From Ancylobacter sp. SL191 (GTDB lineage Bacteria > Pseudomonadota > Alphaproteobacteria > Rhizobiales > Xanthobacteraceae): DNA of 64,000 nt. Each line of letters opens with the position of its first letter. The stretch's first letter is position 1. Below the pieces are notes generated by a model. That model searched no databases, was not told where the DNA came from, and saw nothing but the letters and a program-made list of their open reading frames with translations. The stretch is taken from positions 2,145,001 through 2,209,000 of the forward strand of contig NZ_CP113056.1 of NCBI RefSeq assembly GCF_026625645.1. Reading direction: 5' to 3'. The position numbers were made by a program, and so were the translations under genes. Shown here one piece after another: positions 53,762 through 62,864 of this stretch.

Positions 53762-55170
53762 GGCTGATGGCGTTCACGCTCGATCAGGATTCGCCGCGTG
53801 GGTCGGTGTCGGCCGGGGCCACAGCACCGTCCGCGACCACGGCGCTGGCCGACGCGCCGGCCAAGCCGCCGCGGATCAGCAGCGATGTCCGTCCCATCGC
53901 CCTCGTCGGCTATGCGGTCATCCTGCTGACCTTCGGGCTGGGCGGCCTCTGGGCGGTGATGGCCGAGATCGACAGTGCCGTCGTGGCCGCCGGGGTGGTT
54001 TCGGTCGAGAGCCGGCGGCAGGTCGTGCAGCATCTGGAAGGCGGAATCATCGCGGAGATCGCGGTGAAGGACGGTGACCGCGTCACCGCCGGCGATCTGC
54101 TGTTCAGCCTCGATCCGACGACCTCGCGGTCGGCCTATGTCGTCCAGCGCACGCAGCTCGATACGCTGTTGGCGATCGAGGCGCGCCTGCAGGCGGAACA
54201 GACGCATGCGCAGACGATCAGCTTCCCTGCCGAGCTTGAAGACCGCGCGGACGATCCGGCGGTCAGGGCGGTCCTCAACGACCAGCTCACGCAGTTCCGC
54301 GATCGCAAGGCCTCGCTCGACAGCAAGATCGCCATCCTCAACAGCCGCGCGGAACAGGTGGACCGGGAAATACAGGGACTGAACCGGGAGCGGGAGGCGC
54401 TCGACAAGCAGCTTTTCTACATCGACGACGAACTGGACGGGATCAGCGCGCTGAGCAGCAAGGGGCTGGTCTCGAAACCGCGCCTCGCCGAGCTCCAGCG
54501 GGAACGATCACGCCTCGACGGGCTGGTCGGCCGGAATACGGCCGAGATCGCCAAGGCGTTCAATTCCGTCGGCGAGGTCAAGCTGCAGATACAGGATTTG
54601 CAGCAACGCCAACGCGAGGAAGTCACCGCCCAACTGGTGGAGACGCGCCGGCAGATTTCCGATACTCGCGAGAAGCTGGCGGTCTCGGAGAATGTGCTAA
54701 AGCGCATCGACCTTCGCGCGCCGCGCGCGGGGATCGTCCAGAACATCAACCCGAGCGTGCGCACGCGGGGCGCGGTGGTGAAGCCGGGCGAGACGCTTCT
54801 GGAGATTGTGCCCCAGCACGAAGACCTGATCGTCGATGCGCGGGTTCCCACCACCGACATTGACCGGCTGCATGACGGGGTGACCGGCGTCGAGATCCGC
54901 TTCCCCGCCTTTCATTCCCGCACCACGCCGCTGATCCTAGGCCAGCTGCAGAGCGTGTCGCCGGACCGGCTGATCGACGAGGCGACTCAGCAGCCCTATT
55001 TCCAGGCCGTAGTGTCGATCCCGCAGACCGATGTTCCCGACGATCTGAAGGCGCGCCTGCGGCCGGGCATGCCGGCGGAAGTCATCTTCAGCACCGGCGA
55101 GCGCAGCGTGCTGAGCTATCTCACCCGCCCCCTGACGGACGCCTTCTCCCACGCCATGCGGGACCGGTGA
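53758..55170 (+). CDS. HlyD-family type I secretion periplasmic adaptor
   Basis: A 470-residue adaptor with one membrane helix near residues 45-70 (YAVILLTFGLGGLWAVMAEI), a lipoyl-like half motif VVQHLEGGIIAEIAVKDGD, a long alpha-helical hairpin with coiled-coil character (roughly 140-320), and the second half RAPRAGIVQNINPSVRTRGA. It links the ABC protein to an outer-membrane channel encoded elsewhere. It is the last gene of the secretion operon. Confidence 0.91.
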   Translation: MRLMAFTLDQDSPRGSVSAGATAPSATTALADAPAKPPRISSDVRPIALVGYAVILLTFGLGGLWAVMAEIDSAVVAAGVVSVESRRQVVQHLEGGIIAEIAVKDGDRVTAGDLLFSLDPTTSRSAYVVQRTQLDTLLAIEARLQAEQTHAQTISFPAELEDRADDPAVRAVLNDQLTQFRDRKASLDSKIAILNSRAEQVDREIQGLNREREALDKQLFYIDDELDGISALSSKGLVSKPRLAELQRERSRLDGLVGRNTAEIAKAFNSVGEVKLQIQDLQQRQREEVTAQLVETRRQISDTREKLAVSENVLKRIDLRAPRAGIVQNINPSVRTRGAVVKPGETLLEIVPQHEDLIVDARVPTTDIDRLHDGVTGVEIRFPAFHSRTTPLILGQLQSVSPDRLIDEATQQPYFQAVVSIPQTDVPDDLKARLRPGMPAEVIFSTGERSVLSYLTRPLTDAFSHAMRDR

Positions 55171-55270
55171 TGCCTATGCGTACCGGACCGACGCAGAAAG
55201 GCTGAAGAGCACTCGTCCCTCATCCCCGCGCAGGGCCGATACGGTCTACACGCGCACGCCGGAAGTCTCG

Positions 55271-57109
55271 TTAGCTGACGTCTTCCGACAGAAGATGCCG
55301 GATCTGGTCGCGCGACGCCTGGATTGCTTCGGCTTGGTCGCTGTGTTGCAGCAGCTCGATCACGGCTTGCGCGTATTGGAACCAGTCCTCGACGCATACG
55401 CAGTGCTTGGCGAGGTCGGGATGAAGACCCTCCCGGCCGGATGGCCACAGCACGATCGGCCGGAGGTGGTTGAGCGCCTCCAGCGTCTTGATCTTGACGT
55501 CGGTGCCCGCCACGGCGGGGCTGATGACCACCCGGCTCCGAAGGTAGAGCGGGGTGACATCGTCGACGCACCCCAGCGCAGTCACACCCGGCTCGTGGCC
55601 GGAAAGCTCCTGCCCCACAGCCCCCGCGACATGCAGTTCCGCCTCCGGGACAGCCTCGCGGATCATGGGCCAGGCGAACCAGATGAAGTCGCGCAGACCC
55701 TTGCCGTTCATCGCGTTGGCGGAGTCGACCATAAGCAGGGTGGGAGCCTCGACCGGCGGCATATCCACGGGAGCGAGGCCACGGCCGACCGTCACAAGCG
55801 TGATGGGATGTGCCGCGGGTGCTGAAGGCAGCGTGTCGGACGCACCGGCCGCCGCTGCGTCACCCGCATCGCCCGCCGGCACCACGTTACGCGGGGCGCG
55901 GCGCCGCTTGAGTCGGTCTCGAACATTCATCTCCGTGTCGATGAGACCTCGGAACATACGAAAGATGTTTGATCGGCGCAGCCGCCGCAGGTCGCGACTC
56001 AACCGCTCGACCTTTTGCTCGCTCGCCTGAAGTTGCTTGCGAAGACCGGGGATCTCCCGTCGAAGCGCTGACAACTCCTCGGCCTCAGACCGCGACAGCG
56101 CAAGGCTCTCGTGAAGCTCGGAGCGAAGTCTTCGCAGCTGATCCTGAAGGGTCTCCGCCTGACGCCGCGCGTCGTCGAGTTCGTTCAGCGTCGATCGGTG
56201 TTGCGGCACCGATATGACGCTGCCACCCATCGCCGCCGCGCGCCCGGCGTGAAGCACCTCGTCGACATAGTCCGGCTTCTGAAGCATCGCATAGGCGAGG
56301 TCATCCAGCGTCTCCACCGGATAAATGTCCCAGGAGCGACTGCTCAGATCTCCCAGCTTTCCCTCGTGTTCCGGCATCACGCCGACGAGGCCTATTTCGC
56401 GCGCATCACCAAAGATGTTTTGGGTCGAGCCGAAGAAGTTGTTTGGATTGAAGGCGTCCACGACATGCGCGTAAACGCGATAGCCAAGCTGCCAGAGCGT
56501 CTGTGTCGTCTCGACCGCGCCGTCGAGTGCGTTGACCTGGCAATAGAGGACAGGCCGCAGAGAGCGGATGGTCCGCGTGCCGCCGCGCAGGACCGATGGC
56601 CCCATGCCCTCCACGTCACATTTGATCAGATCACAGGCCGCCAAACCCAAGGCATCAATCGTCTCGACATCCACAAGACCGGCGCCCGCCCATTCGGCAT
56701 TCCTGGCGCCATTGGTTGCCGCGCCGAGGGCCCGCGGCTCCAGCGTCAACGGGCCGGGCCTTTCGCCCAGTGCGGCTCGATGCAGAATGGCCTGGTCGCA
56801 GCCATTGGCCGTCACATTGGCAACGAGAAGCTCGAAAGCGGCCGGCTGGGGCTCGAAGCAGTGGACCGTGCCGGCCGGCCCGACCAGACGGCTGAAGGCC
56901 AGGGCATGCGTGCCGATAAAGCTGCCAATATCGAGGACGACACCTCCCTCGGGTATGAAGTTCGTCAGGAAACGGATCTCGCTCTCAGCCCATTCCCCAT
57001 AGCGGCGCAACGCGGCGCCAATCACGCGGTCCGAGGAGAAAAACGTGATCGGGCCGTAAATGCCCGTTACAGTCTCCGTTGTGAGATTTGCTTCCTTCGC
57101 AACCGCCAT
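55271..57109 (-). CDS. FkbM-type methyltransferase / coiled coil / glycosyltransferase-like fusion
   Basis: About 612 residues. Residues 30-220 form an FkbM SAM-dependent methyltransferase (GGVVLDIGSFIGTHALAFSR; HCFEPQPAAFELL; LIKCDVEGMGPSVLRG). Residues 310-390 are heptad-rich and charged (RRLRSELHESLALSRSEAEE). The C-terminal 160 residues look like the second Rossmann half of a family-1/4 glycosyltransferase (GTDVKIKTLEALNHLRPIVLW), without its first half. It could modify sugars on a surface glycan or on the secreted protein nearby. Start at 57109 or 57127. It follows the glycosyltransferase gene by 27 bases, same strand. Confidence 0.75.
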   Translation of the reverse strand: MAVAKEANLTTETVTGIYGPITFFSSDRVIGAALRRYGEWAESEIRFLTNFIPEGGVVLDIGSFIGTHALAFSRLVGPAGTVHCFEPQPAAFELLVANVTANGCDQAILHRAALGERPGPLTLEPRALGAATNGARNAEWAGAGLVDVETIDALGLAACDLIKCDVEGMGPSVLRGGTRTIRSLRPVLYCQVNALDGAVETTQTLWQLGYRVYAHVVDAFNPNNFFGSTQNIFGDAREIGLVGVMPEHEGKLGDLSSRSWDIYPVETLDDLAYAMLQKPDYVDEVLHAGRAAAMGGSVISVPQHRSTLNELDDARRQAETLQDQLRRLRSELHESLALSRSEAEELSALRREIPGLRKQLQASEQKVERLSRDLRRLRRSNIFRMFRGLIDTEMNVRDRLKRRRAPRNVVPAGDAGDAAAAGASDTLPSAPAAHPITLVTVGRGLAPVDMPPVEAPTLLMVDSANAMNGKGLRDFIWFAWPMIREAVPEAELHVAGAVGQELSGHEPGVTALGCVDDVTPLYLRSRVVISPAVAGTDVKIKTLEALNHLRPIVLWPSGREGLHPDLAKHCVCVEDWFQYAQAVIELLQHSDQAEAIQASRDQIRHLLSEDVS

Positions 57110-57136
57110 AGATTTTCCAGCGATCAATTCTTCACA

Positions 57137-58981
57137 CTAACTTCTAGAGAGAATGTCGTTGCGGACAACCCATCGCCGCCCATCGAATGCGGCGATCGCC
57201 TGGTCAAGCGCGCTCAGCATGGTGCGCGCGCAATCAATCCAACGGGGCTCGATATTGCCGGCGGTCACTCCTGTCTCCGGGGCCGCCGCCTTGGGAGCGT
57301 TGATGATCGCGCCCAGCAGCTTCACCAGATCACTCTCGCGCTGGAACATCCGAATAGAATCAGGGCGCGCGCTGATGGAGCGAATCTCGTCCCAAAGCGG
57401 CTGTTTGCGCACGATCACACATTTTCCGTAGGCAAGCGCTTCCGCCGCCGGCAGGCCAAAGCCTTCGTAATGTGAGGGGAAAACCACCGCTTCCGTATAT
57501 TTGTAGAGATTGGCGATCGTCGCCTCCGGCTGGCTTCCGCTGGAATAGCGGATGACATTCGGCAGTTTCTTGCGGGGATCGCCAACACTGACAAATGTCA
57601 TGCTGGGAAACGCATCGGATAGCATCTCAAGAGTGTGCGGAATGTCTTTGTGGTCATAGTCGCTCCCCATCACCAGCACGTATCTGCCGGGAACCAGACG
57701 GTCCTCGTCCACGCTGCGAACGATCTCGTCAGGGCTCATGCTGTGATGGGTGACAATCTTGGGAATGCGCGTGTCCGGCTGGAAGCGGAAACTGTACCGG
57801 TCGCGGCTATAGGCGCTGTTGAAGAACAGAATATCTGTACATTGACCGAACAGTGACCAGGTCTGCCGTAAGCCCGGCTTCGATGTGAACATGATATCCC
57901 ACATGATCGTATCCAGCATATTCGCGCTGATCACCGCAGCGCACTCATGCATGGCGCGGATGCTGTCGACATCCCACGGCTGGTTCATCAACACCACAGC
58001 CATGAAGTACCCCTTGGGTTCGTCATGCTGTATGTCGAGGGCCGGGAAACGGTCGACGAGGCGATGCGATAGCGCGGCGTCCTCGACGGCCACCACCGTG
58101 ATGCTGGCGCCGTGCTGCGCAAGTTCCTGAAACCCCGACAGGAAGCCCAGCGTGCAGACGGCCGTGCCATTCATCATCGACTGCATGCCGCGTGCGTCGA
58201 TCAGAATCTTTGGCTGGCCCTGCGCGGTGAAGGCCCGGGACAGCACCCGCTCCAGCTTCAGCTCGGGCTGTTCGAGATGGATATCACGCAGCAGATCGGC
58301 ATCTTCATGTGCCAGCGCCGGAAGCACGCGGTCGGATGGCAGGCCTTCGCCTGTCCAGGGCACCAGGATCCGGTTCGCCAGCAGATTGCGGTAGCCGCGC
58401 CGTCGCAGCCCCGACAGCACCTCTGCATAGGCGTGCCGCGCGTCGCCGTTTGTCGGGAGCGGCGCGGCAACCACCGCTTGGGCGCTGAGAACCATCAATG
58501 GCGAAAGATATTCGCGGGTGATGTAGTATTCGGGCAGATAGCGTGCCGCCGCGAGAGGTATCTGGGCTAGCTGGTCCACCATGCTTCCCAGAACGCGATC
58601 GCCCGTGGAGGAGACGAAACGCGGCTGAGCGCTCGCGATCATCGGATCCCGGCGCAGCTCGTCCAGCAGCCTGCGGATCGTCTCGCTACTCCAGTTCCAG
58701 CCGCCCTGCACGATGGCGAGGGGACGCAGAAACTGGCCCGCTCCGCTCAGTGCGGCGGCAAGCGCCTTTGCCAGACATCCCTGCACTGAAAAGCCTGGAA
58801 AGGCGCTCCGCAGCTCCGCCACCGCCCCTGCCGGACAGGCAATCGTGACCCTCTGTCCCCGTGCGGCGAGACCCTCGCCCTCGATAAGGCCATGGATAAA
58901 CGGGGCAATTTCACCGACCGACATCGCCGTCGCGTCAAGCAGCACATCCCAGATCATGGAGTGACTCACGTCGACCGCCAC
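57137..58981 (-). CDS. Glycosyltransferase (GT4-like C-terminal domain)
   Basis: A 614-residue protein. The C-terminal third is a GT-B fold donor domain with VLVMGSDYDHKDIPHTLEML and FPSHYEGFGLPAAEALAYGK (the E-x7-E motif). The N-terminal 270 residues are not a standard GT acceptor domain and I do not recognise them; a third part (KILIDARGMQSMMNGTAVCT) begins the real GT-B N-domain near residue 270. So this is a GT-B enzyme with a large extra N-terminal domain. The start is a GTG at 58981 or ATG at 58957. It is the first gene of the pair with the FkbM fusion. Confidence 0.78.
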   Translation of the reverse strand: MAVDVSHSMIWDVLLDATAMSVGEIAPFIHGLIEGEGLAARGQRVTIACPAGAVAELRSAFPGFSVQGCLAKALAAALSGAGQFLRPLAIVQGGWNWSSETIRRLLDELRRDPMIASAQPRFVSSTGDRVLGSMVDQLAQIPLAAARYLPEYYITREYLSPLMVLSAQAVVAAPLPTNGDARHAYAEVLSGLRRRGYRNLLANRILVPWTGEGLPSDRVLPALAHEDADLLRDIHLEQPELKLERVLSRAFTAQGQPKILIDARGMQSMMNGTAVCTLGFLSGFQELAQHGASITVVAVEDAALSHRLVDRFPALDIQHDEPKGYFMAVVLMNQPWDVDSIRAMHECAAVISANMLDTIMWDIMFTSKPGLRQTWSLFGQCTDILFFNSAYSRDRYSFRFQPDTRIPKIVTHHSMSPDEIVRSVDEDRLVPGRYVLVMGSDYDHKDIPHTLEMLSDAFPSMTFVSVGDPRKKLPNVIRYSSGSQPEATIANLYKYTEAVVFPSHYEGFGLPAAEALAYGKCVIVRKQPLWDEIRSISARPDSIRMFQRESDLVKLLGAIINAPKAAAPETGVTAGNIEPRWIDCARTMLSALDQAIAAFDGRRWVVRNDILSRS

Positions 58982-59413
58982 GCAATCAGCCCCGTCACGC
59001 TCTTTGCTTTAAAAGGACGATGACTACATTAGTGGAAGGTGGATGGAGCGTAAAGTCAATATTTTTAAATATTCGTGAAGTAAAAAATTATACTGATAAG
59101 TCTATGCTTGGAAAAATGCGCGGGGCGGGTGAGCTTGTTGAGATTCACGCACCGCAGAAGGCATTCCTCCGCTTCAGATTTGGGCGGCGTTGCGGTCGCA
59201 CATATCGGTTAGCAGGCGGCGATTGATGAGGCGCGACGTGAGTTGAGGTTGCCGGAACAGGTCGCTTGTCGGCGCCGCGTGCCGTCGCCGGCGGTGGCTC
59301 AGTTGCGCATTAGAGCGGACAATGCCGGAGCCTGGTTCCAACAAAAAGGTTGCGCTGTGACAGGTCCAGTCTAATTTGTCCGTACAAATAAGCAAAATAT
59401 ACGGGAGGTAGGC
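58982..59413. other. 432-base intergenic region with an AT-rich island
   Basis: From about 59020 to 59130 the sequence is strikingly AT-rich (AATATTTTTAAATATT) against a high-GC background. A 68-codon open frame starts here but has no support. The right end holds the GntR-type operator at 59374-59389. Promoters in both directions are expected. Confidence 0.55.
59374..59389. promoter_or_regulatory. Candidate GntR operator upstream of the Gfo/Idh operon
   Basis: ATTTGT-CCGT-ACAAAT is a perfect inverted repeat with a 4-base centre, 24 bases before the first Gfo/Idh/MocA start. Its position and TTGT...ACAA half-sites suit a HutC-type GntR protein such as that encoded at 60578, inside the same gene group. 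Confidence 0.7.
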
Positions 59414-60499
59414 ATGCGCCGGACGGAAGTGGCGGTGATTGGAACCGGGTGGTGTGGGGGCATTCGTGCGGAGACGTTGTCGCGCTCGGCGCTGGTCGAT
59501 CGGCTGCATATTTGCGAGATCCGGCCGGAGCGCTTGGAAGAGGTGCGCCGGCTCACCGGCGCGGCGAGCGCGACGATGGATTATCGCGAGATCGTCGCCA
59601 ACGAGGCCATCAAGGTCGTCTACATTTCCACCACGCCGGAAGGCACGCACTACCCCATCGCGCGCGACTGCCTGAAGGCGGGCAAGCATGTGTTGTTGGA
59701 GAAGCCGATCGCGCTGGAATTGTGGGAAGCCAATGAGCTCATCGAGCTGTCGCATCGCAACGGCGTGAAGTTCACCATCGGCTACTCGCAGCGCTTCAAC
59801 CCGAAGATCGCCTATGCCAGGAAGGCGATCGCCGAGGGCACGCTCGGCCGCGTGGTGAATGTGATGGTGAGCCGGCACCTGTCGCGCAGCCTCGGCAAGA
59901 AGATCGCCTCGCGCGTGAAGCTGTCGCCGGCGGCGATGGAATCGACCCACGACCTTGATTTCGTGTTCTGGCTGCTGGAGCCGGCCAAGCCCGTCCGGGT
60001 CTACTCGCAGGGAGCCTACGGCTACATGCAGGCCGTGAACGGCTCCTATGACTGCATGTGGTCCACCGTCACCATGGATAACGGCATGCTGGTGGTGATC
60101 GGCGGTGGCTGGAACCTGCCGCCGGCCTATCCCAATTACTGCGGCACCTGGATCGAGATCACCGGCACCGAGGGAGCGCTCATCCTCGACGACACCCAGC
60201 GCGACAACTGGCTGAGCACGGTGAGCGAGGGCACGCGCTTCCCCATGTCGACCATGCCGGGTGAGCAGGTGGACCATGTGTTCGCTGGCCAGATGGGACC
60301 GGAGACGCTGCATTTCCTGGAATCCGTGCTGCTCGACCGGCCGGTCATGGTGGCGCCTGAACACGCCCGGATGGTCATGCAGTCCTATATGGCGGCGGAC
60401 CTGTCGGCGGCGATCAATGAGCCGGTGGACCTGCCGCTGTCCAACCAGTCGATCGCGCAGATCGACGATCTCAGGCGCGCCGCGCTGGCGACGGCCTGA
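59414..60499 (+). CDS. Gfo/Idh/MocA-family oxidoreductase 1
   Basis: A 361-residue NAD(P)-dependent sugar or polyol oxidoreductase. The Rossmann start is VAVIGTGWCGGIRAETL, the conserved EKP motif is HVLLEKPIAL, and YSQRFNP and the THDLD histidine-aspartate pair (catalytic region) follow. GGGAGG is eight bases before the ATG. The exact substrate, such as an inositol or uronate, cannot be told. Confidence 0.87.
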   Translation: MRRTEVAVIGTGWCGGIRAETLSRSALVDRLHICEIRPERLEEVRRLTGAASATMDYREIVANEAIKVVYISTTPEGTHYPIARDCLKAGKHVLLEKPIALELWEANELIELSHRNGVKFTIGYSQRFNPKIAYARKAIAEGTLGRVVNVMVSRHLSRSLGKKIASRVKLSPAAMESTHDLDFVFWLLEPAKPVRVYSQGAYGYMQAVNGSYDCMWSTVTMDNGMLVVIGGGWNLPPAYPNYCGTWIEITGTEGALILDDTQRDNWLSTVSEGTRFPMSTMPGEQVDHVFAGQMGPETLHFLESVLLDRPVMVAPEHARMVMQSYMAADLSAAINEPVDLPLSNQSIAQIDDLRRAALATA

Positions 60500-60577
60500 C
60501 ACACCGGGCTAGGTTTGCCCAACGCGACTCGGCGCAAGCCTGTGGCGGCTTCCGCGTTCCGGCTGTGCGAGAGAGTG

Positions 60578-61402
60578 ATGACGCAGGCAAAGTCCTCCCG
60601 GTCGCGCGGCAAGGTGGAATCCACCCCGCCGGGGCTCGGCCAACCCATATCGGGGAGGTCCGCCACAGTGGCGACCTCCGCAGGCGCGGTGCCGCGCTAT
60701 GCCGAGATCGCGGCGACGCTGCGTGCCGAAATCGACGCCGGCCACCCGGCCCCGGGCGCAAGGCTGTCCACTGAGCACGAGCTATGCGCGCGCTTCGGCG
60801 CGAGCCGGTTCACCATCCGGCAGGCCCTGGCGGGCCTGCGCGAGGACGGGTTGATCGCGGCCCGCGCCGGGGCCGGCACGGTGGTGGTGGCGAGCCGGCG
60901 CCGGGAGGCGTTCGTTCACACCCTGGCCTCGGTCGAGGAACTGCTGCATTACCCCGCCGAGACCTTCCGGCGCACGCTACGCATCGACCCGGTGACGGCC
61001 TCGCCCGAGTTGGCGCATCTGCTGACCTGCCCGGTCGGCCAGAGTTGGGTGCGGCTCAAGGCGGTGCGCCAGACCCGCGTGGCGCAGGCTCCCATCGCCT
61101 ATTTCGACATCTATGTGCGGCCTGAGCACGCGGCCGTGCTCGACCTCCCCAACCCCGACGGTGCGCCGGTCATCCGCCAGATCGAGCAGGCGCTCGGCCT
61201 CCGTGCCGCCCATGCGCAGATCGAGATCTTCGTTGGCCGCATCACCGACGATCTCGCCGAGCCGCTGATGGCGCAGCCGGGCGACCCCGCCCTCATCATC
61301 GTGCGCCGCTATCGCGGCCCCGATGGCGGCGTCTATCTGGTGACCTATTCCGTGCATCCGGAGAACCGCTTCACGCTCAACATCGAGTTCGAGCGCCGCT
61401 GA
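60578..61402 (+). CDS. GntR-family regulator with UTRA domain (HutC subfamily)
   Basis: About 274 residues. An unusual polar N-terminal extension of 40 residues is followed by the winged helix (YAEIAATLRAEIDAGHPAPG; FGASRFTIRQALAGLREDGL) and a UTRA ligand domain ending NIEFERR. The ATG at 60578 follows GAGAGAG; a TTG at 60515 would add 21 residues. It lies between the two oxidoreductase genes and should bind the palindrome at 59374-59389; its ligand is probably the pathway substrate. Confidence 0.86.
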   Translation: MTQAKSSRSRGKVESTPPGLGQPISGRSATVATSAGAVPRYAEIAATLRAEIDAGHPAPGARLSTEHELCARFGASRFTIRQALAGLREDGLIAARAGAGTVVVASRRREAFVHTLASVEELLHYPAETFRRTLRIDPVTASPELAHLLTCPVGQSWVRLKAVRQTRVAQAPIAYFDIYVRPEHAAVLDLPNPDGAPVIRQIEQALGLRAAHAQIEIFVGRITDDLAEPLMAQPGDPALIIVRRYRGPDGGVYLVTYSVHPENRFTLNIEFERR

Positions 61403-61660
61403 TCGGTCGGGAACCCCGGCTGTCCGCGTCCGCCCTCGCACGACCTGCCCTGCGACCCATGCCCGGCCACTATGTGCCAATGGCGAAACAGCATTTGCCG
61501 GGTCTTTCGTCGCATGGTCCGCTCAGGATCAAGAACAACATGTGACAGGGTGGAGACCGATGAGGCAGAACGACGTCGCCAGGGCCAACCGCGAGGGAAC
61601 GAGCGCGCCTCGTGCCGGAATGCCGGCGCCGGAAGGCGCGGTCATGCGGGGAGGCCGGTG

Positions 61661-62797
61661 ATGCGCCGCAAATCGCCCAAGGGCATCGGCCTTGCCATTG
61701 TCGGCGCGGGCCGCGTCGGCCTGTTCCGCGGCGCGGTCGCCGCCCGTCACCCGGCCGTGGAGTGGATCGGCCTTGCCGAGATCGACGCCGCCAAGGGCGC
61801 GCGCGTCGCGGCCGAGATCGGCGCCGACTTCGTCACGACGGATCATCGCGAACTGCTGAAACGTTCGGAAGTCACGGCGGTGATCGTCGCGACCGACGAG
61901 CATCTGCATGTCGATCCGGTCATGGCGGCGCTCGAACGCGACCTGCCGATGCTGATCGAGAAGCCGCTCGCCACCCATCTTGATGATTCCGCGCGGGTGC
62001 TGCGGGCCATCGAGCGCAGTGGCGTCGATGCCGTGGTCGGCTACACGCAGCGATTCCGCCGCCGCTGGCTGGCGGCGAAGGAGAAGGTGCGCACCGGCGC
62101 GCTGGGCGACGTCACCATGGTGACCTCCCGCGCCTTCATGAACCGGTTGGTGGCGATCGACAATTACCGGCGCTCCAACGCACCCGAGACCATCTCGCCC
62201 ATGGTGATCTCCGGCACCCACGCCCTTGATATCGTCATGTGGTATCTGGAGGCCAAGACGCCGGTCGAGGTCTATGCCCGCTCCGTCGACAATGTGCTCG
62301 GGCCGGACTGGCGCGGCATCGATGGCACCGCCGGCATGATTATGATGTCGGACGGCTCGATCTATCATCTCAACATCAACTGGGCGCTGCCGGTCACCTG
62401 GCCCGGCGCGGTCTACAGCCTGGAGGTCGGCATTGTCGGCACGACCGGCGTGCTCACCATTGATGACACGCATCGCGACATCGTGCTGGCGGTCTCTGCG
62501 CCGCAGGAGGAAGGCTACCTGCCCGACAAGAGCCGGCTGGTCGACTTCATGGGCAGCTACCCGCCGGGCGACATGGCGCTGGGCGAATTGCGCGGGCCGA
62601 TGCGCACCGAGACCGAATCCTGGCTCAACCGCATCGCGCTCGACCTGACCACCCAACATGCTACCGCCGCCGAAGCGCATAACCGGCTCATGCTGACCAA
62701 GGCGCTCGACCTGTCGGCGCGCCTCAAGAAACCGGTGAAACTGCCTCTGGAGGTGGAAGGAGAACGTGAACTGATGCGCGAGGCCGCCATGGCCTGA
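61661..62797 (+). CDS. Gfo/Idh/MocA-family oxidoreductase 2
   Basis: A 378-residue paralogue of the enzyme at 59414, with IVGAGRVGLFRGAVAARHP, the EKP motif MLIEKPLATH, YTQRFRRR and GTHALDIVMWYL with the catalytic His/Asp. The ATG at 61661 has GGGGAGG upstream. It starts 258 bases after the GntR gene; that gap has no recognisable feature. Two such enzymes in one locus often act as a redox pair that epimerises or oxidises a cyclitol or sugar acid. Confidence 0.87.
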   Translation: MRRKSPKGIGLAIVGAGRVGLFRGAVAARHPAVEWIGLAEIDAAKGARVAAEIGADFVTTDHRELLKRSEVTAVIVATDEHLHVDPVMAALERDLPMLIEKPLATHLDDSARVLRAIERSGVDAVVGYTQRFRRRWLAAKEKVRTGALGDVTMVTSRAFMNRLVAIDNYRRSNAPETISPMVISGTHALDIVMWYLEAKTPVEVYARSVDNVLGPDWRGIDGTAGMIMMSDGSIYHLNINWALPVTWPGAVYSLEVGIVGTTGVLTIDDTHRDIVLAVSAPQEEGYLPDKSRLVDFMGSYPPGDMALGELRGPMRTETESWLNRIALDLTTQHATAAEAHNRLMLTKALDLSARLKKPVKLPLEVEGERELMREAAMA

Positions 62798-62864
62798 CGC
62801 GCGGCATAGCTGCAACGGTGCCAGCCAGAAAACAACGCGGCACCGAGATTCCTGGGAGGGAACG

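Noticed and set aside
59020..59226. 68-codon open frame in the AT-rich gap
   Set aside because: No ribosome site, no family similarity and it runs from AT-rich to GC-rich sequence in mid-frame.
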